Positions 35,097 to 48,416 are shown, counted from the first letter of the stretch. The stretch: 64,000 bases of DNA from Theropithecus gelada (GCF_003255815.1 NC_037686.1:57881888-57945887); one strand, 5' to 3'. Notes: a model not told the origin generated them from the sequence alone. A program made the numbers and translations.

Positions 35097-35849
35097 ATGC
35101 AAGAAGTTAAACCATATTGGCTTGCAAGAAGATCATCTAGTTTAATATTTGTTTATGTTGTATTTTTAGATTTAGTGATCAATTTAAATATTTTCCACAT
35201 TTTATAAACTGATTTTAAAATATTTATTCATTATTTTATTTATCCTGATTTTTTTATATTTAGTTTTTCATCCTTTCTCTTATTTCTCAAATTGAATGCT
35301 GAAGGCTTTCTTTGTGTTTTGTTTTAAAATAATTCATTCAATTAACACTAAAAATTTACATTTCATTTTGAGACATCACATAAGCTTAACTTATAAACCA
35401 TTTCTTATCAATTACTTGTTATTGAGTAGGTGAAAATTTTCATCAATTCCAGAGTCCAGTGAGAAAGGAAAATTGCAAGCAGTTATGGCTATAAATAGTG
35501 AGGGAGGGGGAGTAACAAAGCCCAGTCTTATTTTCTTCCACAAATTTACATGTATAAATTACCCATTGTTGTGATTTTATAAATATTATATGTTCCATAT
35601 TGCATATCCTTTTTAATCATGAAAAGAATTTTAATTGATAAATTGTTTTATTGTGCAAAATTTTCTTATTCATTTTATAGATGTTGCATAGAATATTTTT
35701 GTATTCTAATTTTGCATTATTGTTTAGTTTTTTTAACTTTGGAATTTATTGAAGTTTCCCTTTTGGTCTTTAATATTTAATTCAATATGTCTCAAGGACA
35801 GTGAAAGATTGGCTATGTTTTCTGTTAATTCATCACTAAACCCACTTAA
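35097..35849. other. AT-rich unique stretch
   Basis: No gene or named repeat recognised. Confidence 0.5.
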
Positions 35850-37399
35850 TGTGAACTCATGCTGTGGGGAAACCAGTCTGCTATCTAATGCCTGGTAACA
35901 ACATTGACCCTTTCATGTGGGTTGGTGCTCAAGATAGGTAGCAGTGGCTATCAAGCTGGATATTAAACTGGTCAGCTTTAGTGAAGACACATCTAATTTG
36001 CTTCATGGCTGTTTTTATATAGGCTCACTGAAAAAGTGCTGAGCTGACTGGGAAAGAACGTTGAACGGAAAGGTCACCTTTTCCAATTAATCCTTAAAAT
36101 GAGTCTCTTCTCACAGAAAAAACAAAACAAAACAAAACAAAACCTGACACTCTGAACACATCTCAAGGAGTCCATCTATAGATAATTTCCACAAACCTTT
36201 TTTTTCCCATCAAGTTTTTAAATGTTTGCACTTCATTTGTAGGCAGACAGATTAAACCACATTTAGTTTATGATGATAGGTTCAGGTCACGTGATAACCA
36301 AATAAGCAGTCAACATGCATTTAGTCCCTACCATGGCCTCGTAGCATGGAAAGAGCTATTTGTTAAAAGGACAGTTTTAGTTTTCCTTTTATTTCACTTT
36401 CCCTTAAAATCCCAAGGGCTGTGACTGAGATTCTCCTGTGGATGTCTGCCGCTGGTTCTGTACATCTTGGTCTGCCGCAGTTGATATGAACGAACTTTAT
36501 TTGTTGGCTCACAGAGGCCAAGCATCAAAGTTACTTGTATAACAGTCAGACTAAGATGAAGAGCCTCTTCTTTCTCTGTCAAGATTGGTTTCTCTTAGAC
36601 CAAGCCTCTGAGATGAAAGAATGTTAATGGGAATTCTCACAGGATGATCACCTGGCACTAAAGGAAGCAGCATTGCATAAAAGGAGAAATTGCCAAAGGA
36701 CTTCAGCAAACACTGTGGAGAGCTTTGGAATTGAGATAATTCTTCACATCGTCATAAATCAAAGCAAAGGAACCGGGCCATCATTACTCTGTATCACCAG
36801 TCATTGGTTGTGGGTTGTATAAGGAAAGAGGTATGATATTGAGAATGACAGCACTTTTCAGAAAAACAAATTCTTAAAGGAAATTTAGGCAAAAGCTCTC
36901 AGCCACCAACAATAACAGAAAATAGAGGAATGAACATGTCAGTCCTGAAAGTGGGGAAGGTCCTGACTGGCACAACATAGCATCCACCATAGTCTAAACT
37001 ATTATTCTCAGTTCAGGAACAGGTTCCTCTGTGATACTGGTGAGCATTTTTCCTGGTGAATCTTTAAAGGGAAGGGTTAATGGCATGTTGTATCTTTCTC
37101 TCCAGATGAAACTAATATTCATTATCCACATCTTCTGATGCTAATTCTAGATTCTACCCACCTTTGGCTAGTGTCCCTGGCAATAAAGTTTACTTAAACT
37201 TAGACCATCATCTTTAAGGCATCTGATCCACCGGTCAAGTCATCATGCCCTTATCAAGCGGGAGCTAGTGGTCCTGTCCATTTAAAATAAAGGAAATGAG
37301 ATATTACAAAGAAATATAAAATTATATCACCAACATACAAAATATTCTTCCCTGTTCATTGCATAACATCAGATAACATCTAATAATCAAGATCAAGTA
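35850..37399 (-). mobile_element. Possible downstream part of ERVL internal region
   Basis: Adjoins the clearer ERVL pol block to its right. Phrases such as 'gtgctgagctgactgggaaa' and 'cttttccaattaatcctta' seem related to ERVL internal sequence, but the match is from memory and weak. An (AAAAC)n microsatellite lies at 36117-36144. No intact frame. It could equally be unique sequence. Confidence 0.3.
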
Positions 37400-39315
37400 C
37401 CATTTTGAGATGTTGACTTCTTTGTCTAATTATCTCTTAATACAAGGATATTGAAGTGAGTAGGTGGTAGTTGTAGTTATTGAGAATTGTTCTATATCCC
37501 ATGGTGAAAGTATTTTCCCTCTGGGACCAGAATCTTTAAATCTACAGAGCCCAAAGTTATAAGAATAAAAAGGAAAATTTCTTAATTGTGTCCCAAGACA
37601 CATGTACTTATTACTTATTGTGGACACAGAATTCTATAATGGTCATTGGTTTAGAATGAATGTTGTAACAACTATTGCAGACTGAACTCCAAGTGAGGAC
37701 TTCAATTGTGCATTAGAACATGTTTCATTACTAGGCTGGCAGCTACTGGATGGTGAGCATGTGACAACCCCAGTGGATCTCCTTGTCACCTGCCTAATGT
37801 GACATCTCTTCTGCTATAAAAACAAAACAAAAAAACCTTGATCAGGTGCAATATTATGTGTGATAATGTGTTGCTTGATCAAGTATGTTTATCAATCCTC
37901 AGATAATAGTGCTTCCTGAGGCATATTTTGCAAGTAACAAAGGCATATTTGTACTCCAAAATGTATCAATTTCAGTAAAATTATACAATAAAGATGCATT
38001 ACTATTACTTCTGCTTCACAAAATGTGGGAGCAGCCAATGTAGGTAAGCTGTCATCATGTAGGTTTTAGGAATCCCAAGGGAGGATGCTGTATGCATAAT
38101 CCAAAAAGACCTACCAGACATTGTACTTCCATCTTACTGGGGGAAGGTGTAAGTGATTGCAATTGTACTTGCAAGTTGCAAAATCTTGCAATTGAAGTAT
38201 CTCAATATTTTTCTAAACATGTGTTTTGTGACAATGTGCTGAATTTACATAGGGTTTATCTTTCATTGTGTGGAGACTCTTTGTCTCCTGAAGTTTTCTC
38301 ATACACCTGACAACTTGCTCAACACATCTGATTAACATGGTGTCATCAATATGGTAGATCAAAGTTATATTCCACAAAATAGATTGTCTAGGTCCTTGTG
38401 ACTATAACAAGGGGCAGCAGAATGAACAAACTTTTGAAAAGAGACCAAAAATGTATTTTATGTCTATTTCTATTGAAGGTTATGTTTTTTGATTCTCCAT
38501 TCTGACAGAAATGGAAAAGAATGCATTTGCCATATCAGTGGCTACATATAATGAACCAAGGTTGTATACATCATTCTAACTATAATGTCTTTAAAACAGA
38601 TATGCTCACCCTCTTTTCTGCAGGAAAACAAATAAAATACATTGCAGATTAGTGCTACTCCTAAAACAAAAAGATGAAGGGCCAGTGGTTCTCATTATGT
38701 ATCATTTTAATTTACCAGTGTGACCCTACAAAAGCCAAATGGATACTGAAAAGTGACTGTGTATTACCGCAAACTCACCTAAGTATTAGATCCTAATTCC
38801 TGGACTTCCACTTACCCTTCTCTATTTCAATAGCTCTTACACCATAGGTAAAGAAACTAATTAATTTGAGGATTCCATCAATGACCAAATATTGCATTTC
38901 AACTATAATTTCAGGAACTGAAAGAATAAATAGCGGTGGTTCCACAGGTCCAGGGGACTCACTGTGAACTACATCGCAGCCAGGATTTCATGTTTCCTGT
39001 ATTCTATATGTCCCCACTCAAACATGGAGCCATGATGAGGTTTGGAACACTGGAGATTAATGTAAACTTGAACAATGTGTCCATCGATTCTCAAAATAAT
39101 TGGGCTTTACACTTTCTTGACTGTATAATTCTCAAATAAATAGCAATTGTTCCTTTGGAAGAAATGAGAACTTTTTTTTTTTTTTTTAATAAACACTTGG
39201 CAAAATATTGTAAGAATGTTTCTTCCTGAAGATCTGACCTCTCCATATATATACAGATTCCAACATAAAGCTGATTCAGATATGGAAACTTGGCAGGAGA
39301 TTGTGACACTATTTT
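37400..39315 (-). pseudogene. ERVL pol remnant (reverse transcriptase/protease region)
   Basis: The plus strand reads as the antisense of ERVL-class endogenous retrovirus pol: 'tctcatacacctgacaact', 'gattaacatggtgtcatcaa', 'gtctaggtccttgtgactat', 'aagaatgcatttgccatatc' (RT region) and, further right, 'tggacttccacttaccct', 'ctcttacaccataggtaaag', 'ggaactgaaagaataaatag' (protease side). The order fits a minus-strand pol with its C-terminal end at low coordinates. It has many stops and frameshifts, so there is no intact product. A T16 run sits at 39172-39187. Boundaries are approximate. Confidence 0.75.
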
Positions 39316-39319
39316 TATA

Positions 39320-42000
39320 GTCATTTAAAAACAGGTTTATTGATATATAAATTATGTACCATAAAATTCACTCTTTTAAAATGTGCCATTCAATGATTTT
39401 TTTTTGGTACTTTTACAGCATTGTGCAACTGCTATTTAATTTTAGAGCATTTTTATAACCCCCATAAATAAAACCTGTGCCCATTAGCAGCCATTCCCTG
39501 TTTCTCCTCTCCCCAGCCCCTGGAAGCTACTACTTTGCTTTCTGTCTCTATCAATGTGCTTTTTCTGGACATGACACACACATAGAATCATGAAATATGT
39601 GGTCTTTTCTTTCTAGCTTCTTTCATTTACTACAGTTTCTTCAAAGTTCACCCATACTTTAGTACATGTTATTTTTATGGTTAAATAATATTCCACTGTA
39701 TGGATATATCGTATGTTGCTCATCCATTAATTAGTTGATGGGTATTTGAGCTGTTTCTACTTTGTTTACTAGCAATAAATAATGTCTCTAAACACATATA
39801 GTATATAGCAAGTTTTTGTGTAAAAATATTTTCAATTTTTTCAACTGTATACATGAGTGGAATTGCTGGATCACTTGATAACTCTATATTTAACATACTT
39901 AGCAATAGCCTGTTTTTCAAAATGGCTGTGCCATTTTAGCACTTTACCAGAAGTGTATGAATGTTCCAATTTCTCCGCATCCTCATCAACATGTACTATT
40001 GTCTCTGTCTTTATTTTAGCCATTCTTGTTTGGGTGAAGTTGGTTGTCATTGGGGTTGGATTTTAATTTCATTAATGATGAATAATGCAGAGCATTTTTT
40101 CACATGTTCTTGTCTCTCTGTATATCTTCTTTTAATAAATGTATCTTCATATATTTTGTCCACTTTAAAATTAGATTATTTCTCTTCTTATTATTAAATT
40201 GTAAGAATAAATTACATATTCTTGGTATAAATCCCTTATAAGTAATATAAATTGAATTTTTTTCCATCTGTGGATTGTCTGTTCATACTTTTGTTGCTAA
40301 ATTTTGAAGCAGAAAACTGGTTAAAATTTTTATAAAGTTTAATTATTCAATTTTTCTCTTTGTCACTTGTGTTTCTGGTGTGATATTTAGGAAACAATTG
40401 CCTAAACCAATGTCACAAAGAGTAATTTCTATATTTTCCTCTAAGAGGTTTATTCCTTTTTTCTTTATATTTAGATTTTTGATCCATTTCTGGTTAACTA
40501 TTGCATATAGTGTGGGTTGCAGGTTCAACATCATTCTTTTACATGTAGGTATCCAGCTGACTTGACAATGTTTACTAAAAATATCAATTTTTCCAATTGA
40601 ATTTATTTAGCCTGTTTGTCAAAAATAAATTAACCAAAAACACAGCTATTAATTTGTGGACTCTAAATTCTATTCTATTGATGTGTATGTATAAACATGC
40701 TGTCTTGGTTACCTGGTACTTTTTAGTAAGTCTTAGTTTGGAAAGTGTGAATCCTCCAAATTTGATCTACACTATCAAAATTGTTTTTAGCAATTCTGCA
40801 TCCCTTGCATTTTAATATGAGCTCTAGGCCAACCTCAAAAATTTATGTGGAAGTGGCATTTGGGATTTTTATGGGGATTTTGTTGAATCTGTAGATCATT
40901 TCGGGGAGTATTGTCATCTTAATAATGTTAAGCCTTTTAATCCGTGAACTATTATATCTTTTGATTTACTTAGCTCTTTAATTTCTTTTGACAATATTTT
41001 GTGGCTTTCAGTGGACAAGTCTTGAACTTCTCTTATTAAATTTATGACTAAAAATTTTATTATTTTGGATGTTGTAAATGGCATTGCTTGATGAATTTCA
41101 TTTTGAGATTATTGATGATTAGTGTATAAAATACAATTTTTAATCTTGAAGGTCTGTCTATATTGATCTTGTTGAACATATTTATTAGTTTTAATAGTAT
41201 TCTTATATATGTGAATTTCTGAAAATTATCTATATACCTGCATACAAAAGCATGTCATCTTCAAATAGAGAAGATTTTAATTATTTCTTTCCATTTGTGA
41301 TGTGTTTTATTTATTTTTATCCCTTTGTGCTGTGGCTAGAATGTCAAATACAATGTTGAACAGAAATGTTGATCTTAGACATCCTTGACTTATTCTTAAT
41401 CTTAAGGAGAAAGTACTCATTGTTCCACGTTGAACAGAAATGTTGATCTTAGACATCCTTGACTTAATCTTAAGGAGAAAGTACTCATTGTTCCACCAAT
41501 AAGCATACTGTTGTTAGCTGTGAAGTTTTAGTAGATGCTCTTTGCCAGGTTGAGGAAGCTCTCATCTATTCCTACTTGATTGAGAACTTTCTTTGATCAT
41601 GAAAATGTAGTAGATTTCTTAAATACTTTCTTCACTTGTATTAAGATGATTGTGGTTTTTCTCTTTTGTTTTGTTAATATGGAACATTACATTTATTTTT
41701 ATATGTTAAACTAAACTTGAATTCTAAGGATAAAACTTACTTTATCTAGGTACAGACTTTTTTATGTTACTGGATTTTATGTGATAGTATTTTGTTGATT
41801 TTCTGGATCTATACTCATATAGAATATTAGTCTTCAGTTTGATTTTCTTGTCATATCATTGTCTAGTTTAAGGAACAATTCTTAGTCTAGTTAAAGCTCT
41901 GTCAATTTTGTAGATCTTTGGAAAAATCACAAGATTTGGTTTATTTTCTGTACTTTTTTTTCTACACATTTTATTAACTTTCACTCTAATTTTTAACATT
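39320..42000 (-). mobile_element. L1M element, antisense (ORF2 to 3' end)
   Basis: About 2.7 kb reading as the reverse of a mammalian-wide L1: 'ataaaattcactcttttaaa', 'attccactgtatggatatat', 'gtggaattgctggatcac', 'ttctggttaactattgcata', 'tgttgaatctgtagatcatt', 'ggtttttctcttttgttttg'. In plus-strand order these run from the 3' region back into the ORF2 reverse-transcriptase region. Heavily mutated, no open ORF2. It contains a local 74/68-bp tandem duplication (41355-41496). Frames inside it are relics or antisense. Confidence 0.88.
41355..41496. repeat. Tandem duplication within the L1
   Basis: The block 41355-41428 (GTTGAACAGAAATG...GTTCCAC) is repeated at 41429-41496. Apart from a 6-base deletion in the second copy I find no mismatches, whereas the surrounding L1 is strongly diverged. 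Confidence 0.95.
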
Positions 42001-42089
42001 TACATATTTCCACTTGTTTTCAGTTTTGTTTGTTCTTTTTTACTGTCATAAATTGAATGATTAGGTAATTGGTTTGGTGTCTTTGTTAT

Positions 42090-42210
42090 TTTTATTTTAA
42101 AATATTTAATAGACAAAGTTTGAAAATATTCAAGACATATAATGTAATAGCCTGATATACATATACACTGTGTAATTATTACTAGAATCAAATGAATTAA
42201 CATACCCATC
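42090..42210 (-). repeat. L1M 3'UTR fragment, antisense
   Basis: 'gacatataatgtaatagcc', 'tgatatacatatacactg' and 'caaatgaattaacatacc' resemble the antisense L1M 3'UTR (ACAATGTGATGTTTTGATATA...AATTAACATATCCATC). Short and diverged; probably a separate insertion. Confidence 0.6.
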
Positions 42211-42686
42211 TTCCCTTGTTTTTAATTATGTGACTTAATTTTAGTTATTTATATGGACACTAGAGGAAGATAGGGGATTTTAAAAAGGCAGTTATGTCTT
42301 AGAAGTCAAATGTGGGGTGTGGGTTAGCACCAACATTTAACAAGAAGCAGAGGTCTGCTTCTTTAGCCCAAGGGTTCCAGAAGAATATTTAGATTCAAAT
42401 TATTTTACTATAGCCAACTGTAACATCTTGAGTCAGTGTTATAGTTGTGTAAAATTGTAGTGATTTTACCCACTGCCCATGTACTTCACTTCTAGTCTCC
42501 CCATGGTCAACCAGCAACGTTAGCATCCTTGTGGGACAATCTTTTGATTAGATCTGAGTCCTTCTTGTCCCCAATGTCACTATTACTTGTCTCTGCAAAC
42601 TAAGGGTTTCTACTATTCTCTGTCACTGTAGAATCACACTATCTTCAATAAAATCATAAATACGTTACTAAATTTTTCTTCTGCTA
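42211..42686. other. Unique non-coding stretch
   Basis: No gene or named repeat recognised. Confidence 0.5.
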
Positions 42687-43225
42687 TGTTAGTTATCTAT
42701 TGCTGTAAAACAATGTAGCTTTAAATATAGTGGCTTAAAACAACAAACGTGTATTATCTCATACAGTTTTTGTGAGTTAGGAATTCAGAAGCAGCTTGGC
42801 TGAGTAGTTCTAGCTTCTAGACTCTCATGATATTATGCCCAGATTCTCAGCTGAGGCTGTAGTCATCTAAAGACTTGACAAAGACTGGAGGATGTACTTC
42901 CAAGGTGGCTCACTCACATCCTTGTCAGGTTAATGCTTGTTAATGGTAGGAAGCCATAGCTCAACACCAGGTCAGTATCTCCATCAGCTGCCTGAATGTG
43001 TTTATGGCACGACAGCTGACCTCTATTAGAACTAATGCTTCAGAATCACAATGGAAAAGTCACAATGTCTTTTATAACCCATCATGAGAAGTCACACATA
43101 ATCATTTCTGAAATATCTGATTGGTTAGAAATATCAGTTTTATTTAGTTTGTGAGAAGCTTATAGGGTGTAGTGAATCACAGGAGTTAAGAATTGTTTTT
43201 GAGACTGGCTAGCATACCTACTACA
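42687..43225. mobile_element. ERVL/MaLR-type LTR, family uncertain
   Basis: A 539-bp TG...CA unit starting TGTTAGTTATCTATTGCTG and ending CTACTACA. It contains 'tggcttaaaacaacaaacg', 'gagttaggaattcagaagc', 'ggctgtagtcatctaaagac', 'aaggtggctcactcacat' and 'cagctgcctgaatgtg', a layout I know from old LTRs. I could not fix the subfamily or orientation, and no target-site duplication is visible. Confidence 0.7.
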
Positions 43226-43649
43226 GAGACTACAGGGACTTAAAAATTTTAAGGATGCTCATGATCACTAGCCAACATTTTTTATCACTGCATTGATGAA
43301 TTAATTATCTTCTGTTCTTGCTCAAGAGACATACTCATTTGGTAAGTACGTAAACTCATATGATTAATAAAACACTACAACATTCTCATTCCACCGCTTT
43401 ACTATTTGTTGTATATAAGATGTTAGAAAACTATGACACGGTCTATGGCCTATTTTTGTTTGAACTCCAAGTAAAAATAGATTTTATATTTTAAAAGTTA
43501 TTTTTTTAAAAAGGAAAAATATGAAGAATGTGCATCAAATATGTAATATGGCCTGTAAAACCTAAAATATTTACTATTTAGCTTTTCAGAAAAAGATTCT
43601 GACTCCTGTCATAGATTATACCAATAGAATGCTGTTTTTGTGGTTGTTG

Positions 43650-43963
43650 TTTTCTTTTTCTTTCTTTCTTTTTTTTTTTTTTGAGATGGAGTCTCGATCT
43701 GTCAACTAGGCTGAAGTGAAATGGTACACTCTTGGCTCACTGCAACCTCTGCCTCCCTAGTTAAAGCAATTCTCCCACCTCAGCCTCCCAAGAAGCTGGA
43801 ATTACAGGCACCCGCCATCATGCCCGGCTAATTTTTGTATTTTTGTAGAGGTGGGGTTTCACCATGTTGGTCAGGCTAGTCTTGAACTCCTGACCCCAGG
43901 TGATCCACCTGCCTCGGCCTCCCAAAGTGCTGGGATTATAGGCATGAGCCACCACACTCGGCC
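43650..43963 (-). mobile_element. AluS element
   Basis: Reverse Alu with a T-rich CTTT-containing tail, 'tgagatggagtctcgatctg', 'ggctcactgcaacctctgcc', 'gccatcatgcccggctaatt', 'caccatgttggtcaggctag', ending 'ccaccacactcggcc'. No clear target-site duplication. Confidence 0.96.
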
Positions 43964-45316
43964 TGGTTTTTTAACTTTATCTATTATAGCTTAACATGGA
44001 CCTAAAATCAAGTAGGTCAACTGGGTAAAGAAACAGACTTTATTTTAGTCATTCTATGTATCCTATAGAATTCAAAACTTCTGATAAATTTTTAATAGTG
44101 ATAAACCATACTAATCTATACATATTTTCTTTGTATAAAAACTTCAAAATCTATATCACATGTATTTCAGTGTATAACATCTTCCAATTTGTGTCACACA
44201 TATCCCCCACACTTGCACCAGTATTAATTTATAAAGGCATTTTATGTTTATGCCTTCTCCTCCAGGGTTGAACTATCTCATTATGCTGAATTGGAGTATG
44301 GTAAGAAGCCTAGGGTCAAAGTAAAGTAATAGGAGCTAGACACAATCAAGTTTGGCATTTTCTTCCAAAAACAAAAACAAAGAGCAAAAGTAAGCTACCT
44401 TAGATGAAATCATTACAGAGTCTTGAACCTGGCTCATTGGATTTTATTGTATGGGACATTCAGTAGAATAAAGAGGTTTATGCTTCTTGAAAAAAACTAA
44501 CCCTCCTCAATACCCTATTCCAATTTTGAAGATTATAGTCACCCATTTCTTGTTCTAATTTTATATATGAGAGCTAGGAACATTGTGAATTTGTATGTCA
44601 TAATTCATATAGCTGAAGGATTTATCTTTTTACAATACCTCTGCTACACGAACGTTTCGGTTTCAATACACAGAATATTATATTTTAGTAGTCATAGTTG
44701 CTCTCTGGTTCTTTGACAATGCCTCAAGTTGTATTTCTAGTTGCCTTATTTATTTTTAAATTCTCAGACAGAGTTAGAAAAAAAACCATTTCTGCCTGAA
44801 AAACATATTCTTTCTGCCTTTTATTATGGGAAATAGTGGCATTCATTGAACTGTAAAAGTCTTGCTCTAAATATAAATTTTATTCCAGGTGACCACCAGT
44901 GATGATTCAATAACTGCATTAATAGAGTTATCAATATCTGCAAAAATGATCAGTGCTCGATTCTGTAATACTGCACAGATTATTACCAATCTGTAAAAGG
45001 ATACGTAAGCTTGAAAGCCAAATTCTTATGTTTCTGTTTTTTTAAATTGTCTGAAAATCCTTCTCGTAAAAACTACTGCATTTGTCAGCATTATTTGGTG
45101 AGATTGTAGAAAGTCACTCTAGTAAGAGTGGATATTACATGACCCATAAAATCATTGAATGTCCAGGGGGAAAGACTCTAGGCTGAGCTTTCAGAATTAA
45201 CATCCGGAACCACATACAGCACTGTCATGATAAAGTAGACCTTGACTTTGAAGCCATGCTATTTCTACCATAACTTAAATCAACAAAATGAATGTCCCAT
45301 AGAGAATCCATTTCTT
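43964..45316. other. Unique non-coding stretch
   Basis: No gene or named repeat recognised. The frame at 44056-44271 has no recognisable domain. Confidence 0.5.
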
Positions 45317-45598
45317 GGCTGGGTGTGGTGACTCATGCCTGTAATCACTGCACTTTGGGAGGCTGAGGCGGGTGGATCACCTGAGGTCACGAGTTTGAGA
45401 CCAGTCTGGCCAACATGGTGAAACCCCATCTCTACTAAAAATACAAAATTTAGCTGGGCGTGATGGTGCTCACCTGTAATCTCAGCTACTCAGGAGGCCG
45501 AGGCAGGAGAATCGCATGAACCTGAGAGGCAGAGGTTGCAGTGAGCTTAGATCGCACCACTGCACCCAAGCCTGGGTGACAGAGTGAGATTCCGCCTC

Positions 45599-45625
<27 letters not shown>
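45317..45625 (+). mobile_element. AluS element with A27 tail
   Basis: Starts GGCTGGGTGTGGTGACTC and has 'ggatcacctgaggtcacgag', 'tggccaacatggtgaaaccc', 'ggcaggagaatcgcatgaac' and 'agagtgagattccgcctc', followed by an uninterrupted A27 tail. Full length. Confidence 0.97.
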
Positions 45626-45629
<4 letters not shown>

Positions 45630-47159
45630 ATTTATTTATGTAGCTTACTTCTGAATCAGTCTCATGTATAACTGCAATATGTATAACTGCAATTGAGCCT
45701 GGGATAAATTTTTTCATATTCAACTTTAAAAAGTAGGTTTCACAATGTAATGAATTTTCAAAATGTATAAAACTAGTTCAAAGTTTTGTAGCAAACCAAA
45801 TGCCATATGACCACTTTTTGGCCACTTGCTCTCTTCATTCTCTTTCTCATTTTCTTACTCTCTTACTATCTTGTTCTCACTCTTTATGATCTATCTTATT
45901 TTCCTAATAATATCATATCTCTTTTATACATTTTGATGCTATGACATTTGCCTAGTGTTTATATTAGCTATATGAAATGAATTCCCTATTTAATATTTTA
46001 TTTGATTGTGCTTCAGTATCAACATTGCAATCACTGTTTTCTTTCATTTATGCTCGCCTAATGTAATTTTAACCTTCATTTTACATTTATGCTTGATGGG
46101 TCAATTTTTAAAAAATATCTCATCAACATGAAGTCACTTAATGTTTATTTTTTAATCCAATCTGCGATCCATTTTAAGAAGTTATTTTCCCAAATGAAAC
46201 TTTCATTTATATACTAGCTCATCAATCTAAATTCCTTCAAAATTTAATCTAATAGTTGCTGCATCCATCATAGATTTTAATTCAGAGATCTTATTTTTCA
46301 TCCCTTGTTAAATCCTTTTAAATCTTTACAAAATCAGGTTGTCCTTCATGGCATGTTGCTTTGTTTTTTTAGGAAGAGCAAGCATGTTTTTGAAAGTTCC
46401 TGAAAACACAAAGTGATTTTTCAACAAATATGTTTCCCTTCTCGCAGTAAGTATTTCATAGAAAAGCCATGTCAAAATTCTAAAGAATTGGATACTCCTT
46501 TTGCACAACAGAAATCACTTCAAATGCTTCCATTTTCGACCTTATTATTCTTTCTAGTTAAGACAAAGGGATTTTAATACAATGAACTGGTCAGGTATAT
46601 GGAGAAAGTGAGAAAATAGCCAGTGCATAGAAAGGCAAGCCAGAAATAAAGAAACACAGGAAGCACTGGCATCCTGGGCTATCAGGAGTGAGAGAGGAGT
46701 CACCTGTCCTGGAGCATAGCAGAAAATGCCAGGGAAGAGATCTGGCCCTGATGAGGTTGCCCCTCTCCAACAAGAGGGAAGATGAGAAATGCTCTCATTC
46801 TCACTCTCCTTTCCTGCACCTCCCTGTCTTTCTTCAGTTTCTCTTGTTGCCCAAAACAAATGAAAGACACATAGAAGTCTAGTAAATACAGGGTGAAAAG
46901 TTTATCTTTCCTTTGAGAAGAAACAGAGTAAAGGAGAAGAAACGAGAGACAGCAAACAGAGTCACCAAATACACACTATCTACCTATTTTGCTAGTCAGC
47001 AACATTCTCACTCATCTACCAATTTTGATTTACCATGCAAAGGTATATGGTCCCACCTAACCTGAGACAACTTCCTGTCTTTAAAAATCAAATCACTTAC
47101 ACCTCTTTTACAAGGAGGATAGAATAATCATAAATTTTACTTACGGTAAATAGCAAAAC
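45626..47159. other. Unique non-coding stretch
   Basis: Mostly AT-rich. The GC-richer part at 46600-46860 has overlapping frames on both strands (101 codons minus, 64 plus) without recognisable domains. An old LTR is possible here but I cannot name one. Confidence 0.45.
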
Positions 47160-47817
47160 ACTTTTTGAGTTATAAACATTTTACAAAATCAACCATAAAA
47201 CTAGACAAAATATTGAAAGTATTTGCTTGAAGACATTGGAGAATTACTAGGGCAGTACAGACTACAGGGTCCTAGACCCCAGATGAAAGAGAAGTACAAA
47301 GAACTGAACGTGATAATTGTCACTGAATTTTGTAATTCTCAAAACAGTGGAGAGGCTGAGTAAGTGAGAAGAGCTTCCAGCAGTCCTATGAGGCTAGAGG
47401 GGCCAAAGCTCCACCAACCATTAAATACCATAGGAAATTTCTCAATTTATCAATTGGTTCTTCCAAAGAGTTTTACCTTTGTAATAGCAGGAAAAACAAA
47501 AGAAAATAATTCAGTCCTCATAAAGACCGAAGCATGGCACCAAAATAGTGCAATCTCTGTTTGGATTAGGTAAACTGACGCCAATTTAATTGCCTTCCAA
47601 AATCAGCATTTTGAAAAGTCTCTGGAGAAAAAATAATAGAATCCATAGCTTCAAAGTATTTCTAAAATATTTAATCTACAATGTCCAGAATCCAATAAAA
47701 ATTACCAATATGCCAGGAAAGAAGATTAAATAAGGATAGAGAAGAGAGAGAGAGGAAGAGGAAGAAGCATACATATAGGAGAGACAGATCAAAGAATTAG
47801 CAGACTATGTTCATCAG
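47160..47817 (+). mobile_element. L1M element, part 1 (5' region)
   Basis: 'actagacaaaatattgaaag', 'ctacaatgtccagaatccaa', 'attaccaatatgccaggaaa' and 'gaattagcagacta' match the 5'UTR/ORF1-side of mammalian-wide L1 (ACAATGTCCAG...AAAAATTAC...GAATTAGCAGACAAGGACA). The sequence breaks mid-phrase at the LTR and resumes at 48417. Confidence 0.7.
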
Positions 47818-48416
47818 GATTCTCCAGAGAAATAATACCAAAAGGATATGGATGATAGATAGATAGATGATAGATAGATAGATAGATGATAGATGGATAG
47901 ATAGATAATAGATAGATAGATAGACATATAGATACATAGATGGATACACAGATACATCAAAGATAGATGGACAGAAATTTACTACAAGCTACTAGCTCAC
48001 TCAGCTATAAAGACTGAAGAGTCCCACAGTCTGCCATCTGCAAGCTAGAGGCCCAAGAAACCTGCTCCTATAGCTCCAGTTGAAATGGAAAGGCTGAGAA
48101 CTGAGGAAGCCAGTTGTAGAGAGTCCCAGTCCCAGTCCCAGTCAAAAGGTCAAGAACCAGAGAACCCAGTGTCTGAGGGCAGGAGATTGATGTCCAGACT
48201 CAAGCAAAGAAAGTTAATTCTCTCTTCCTATATCTTTTTGTTCTATATGGGTCACAGATTGGAGGATGCCCACCAACATTGCTGAGGGTCATCATTCCTA
48301 CCTGTTGTATTGGCTCAAATGTTAATCTATTCTGGAAACATTCTCATGGTTACACCCAGAAATAATGTTTTGCAACCAATCTGAGAACACCTTAGCTCAG
48401 TAAGCTAACCATCACA
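47818..48416 (-). mobile_element. LTR of the TGTGATGGTTAAT family, inserted in L1M
   Basis: The plus strand runs from 'tgttcatcaggattctccag' to 'aagctaaccatcaca', the reverse complement of an LTR-like unit that begins TGTGATGGTTA. Internal landmarks are 'tcacagattggaggatgcc', 'ggctcaaatgttaatctatt' and 'acccagaaataatgtttt'. A GATA microsatellite occupies the usual AT-repeat site. 58932-59638 begins with the same TGTGATGGTTAAT motif, on the plus strand. The formal family name is uncertain. Confidence 0.7.
47850..47971. repeat. (GATA)n microsatellite
   Basis: Imperfect GATA array with GATG and GGATA variants, decaying toward GATACATA at its right end; inside the LTR. Confidence 0.95.

Noticed and set aside
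39857..40565. Several 60-78-codon frames on both strands
   Set aside because: All lie inside the antisense L1M and are relics or antisense shadows.
47850..47971. Regularly spaced short repeats that look array-like
   Set aside because: These are GATA microsatellite units without spacers, not a CRISPR array; the same applies to 59365-59432.
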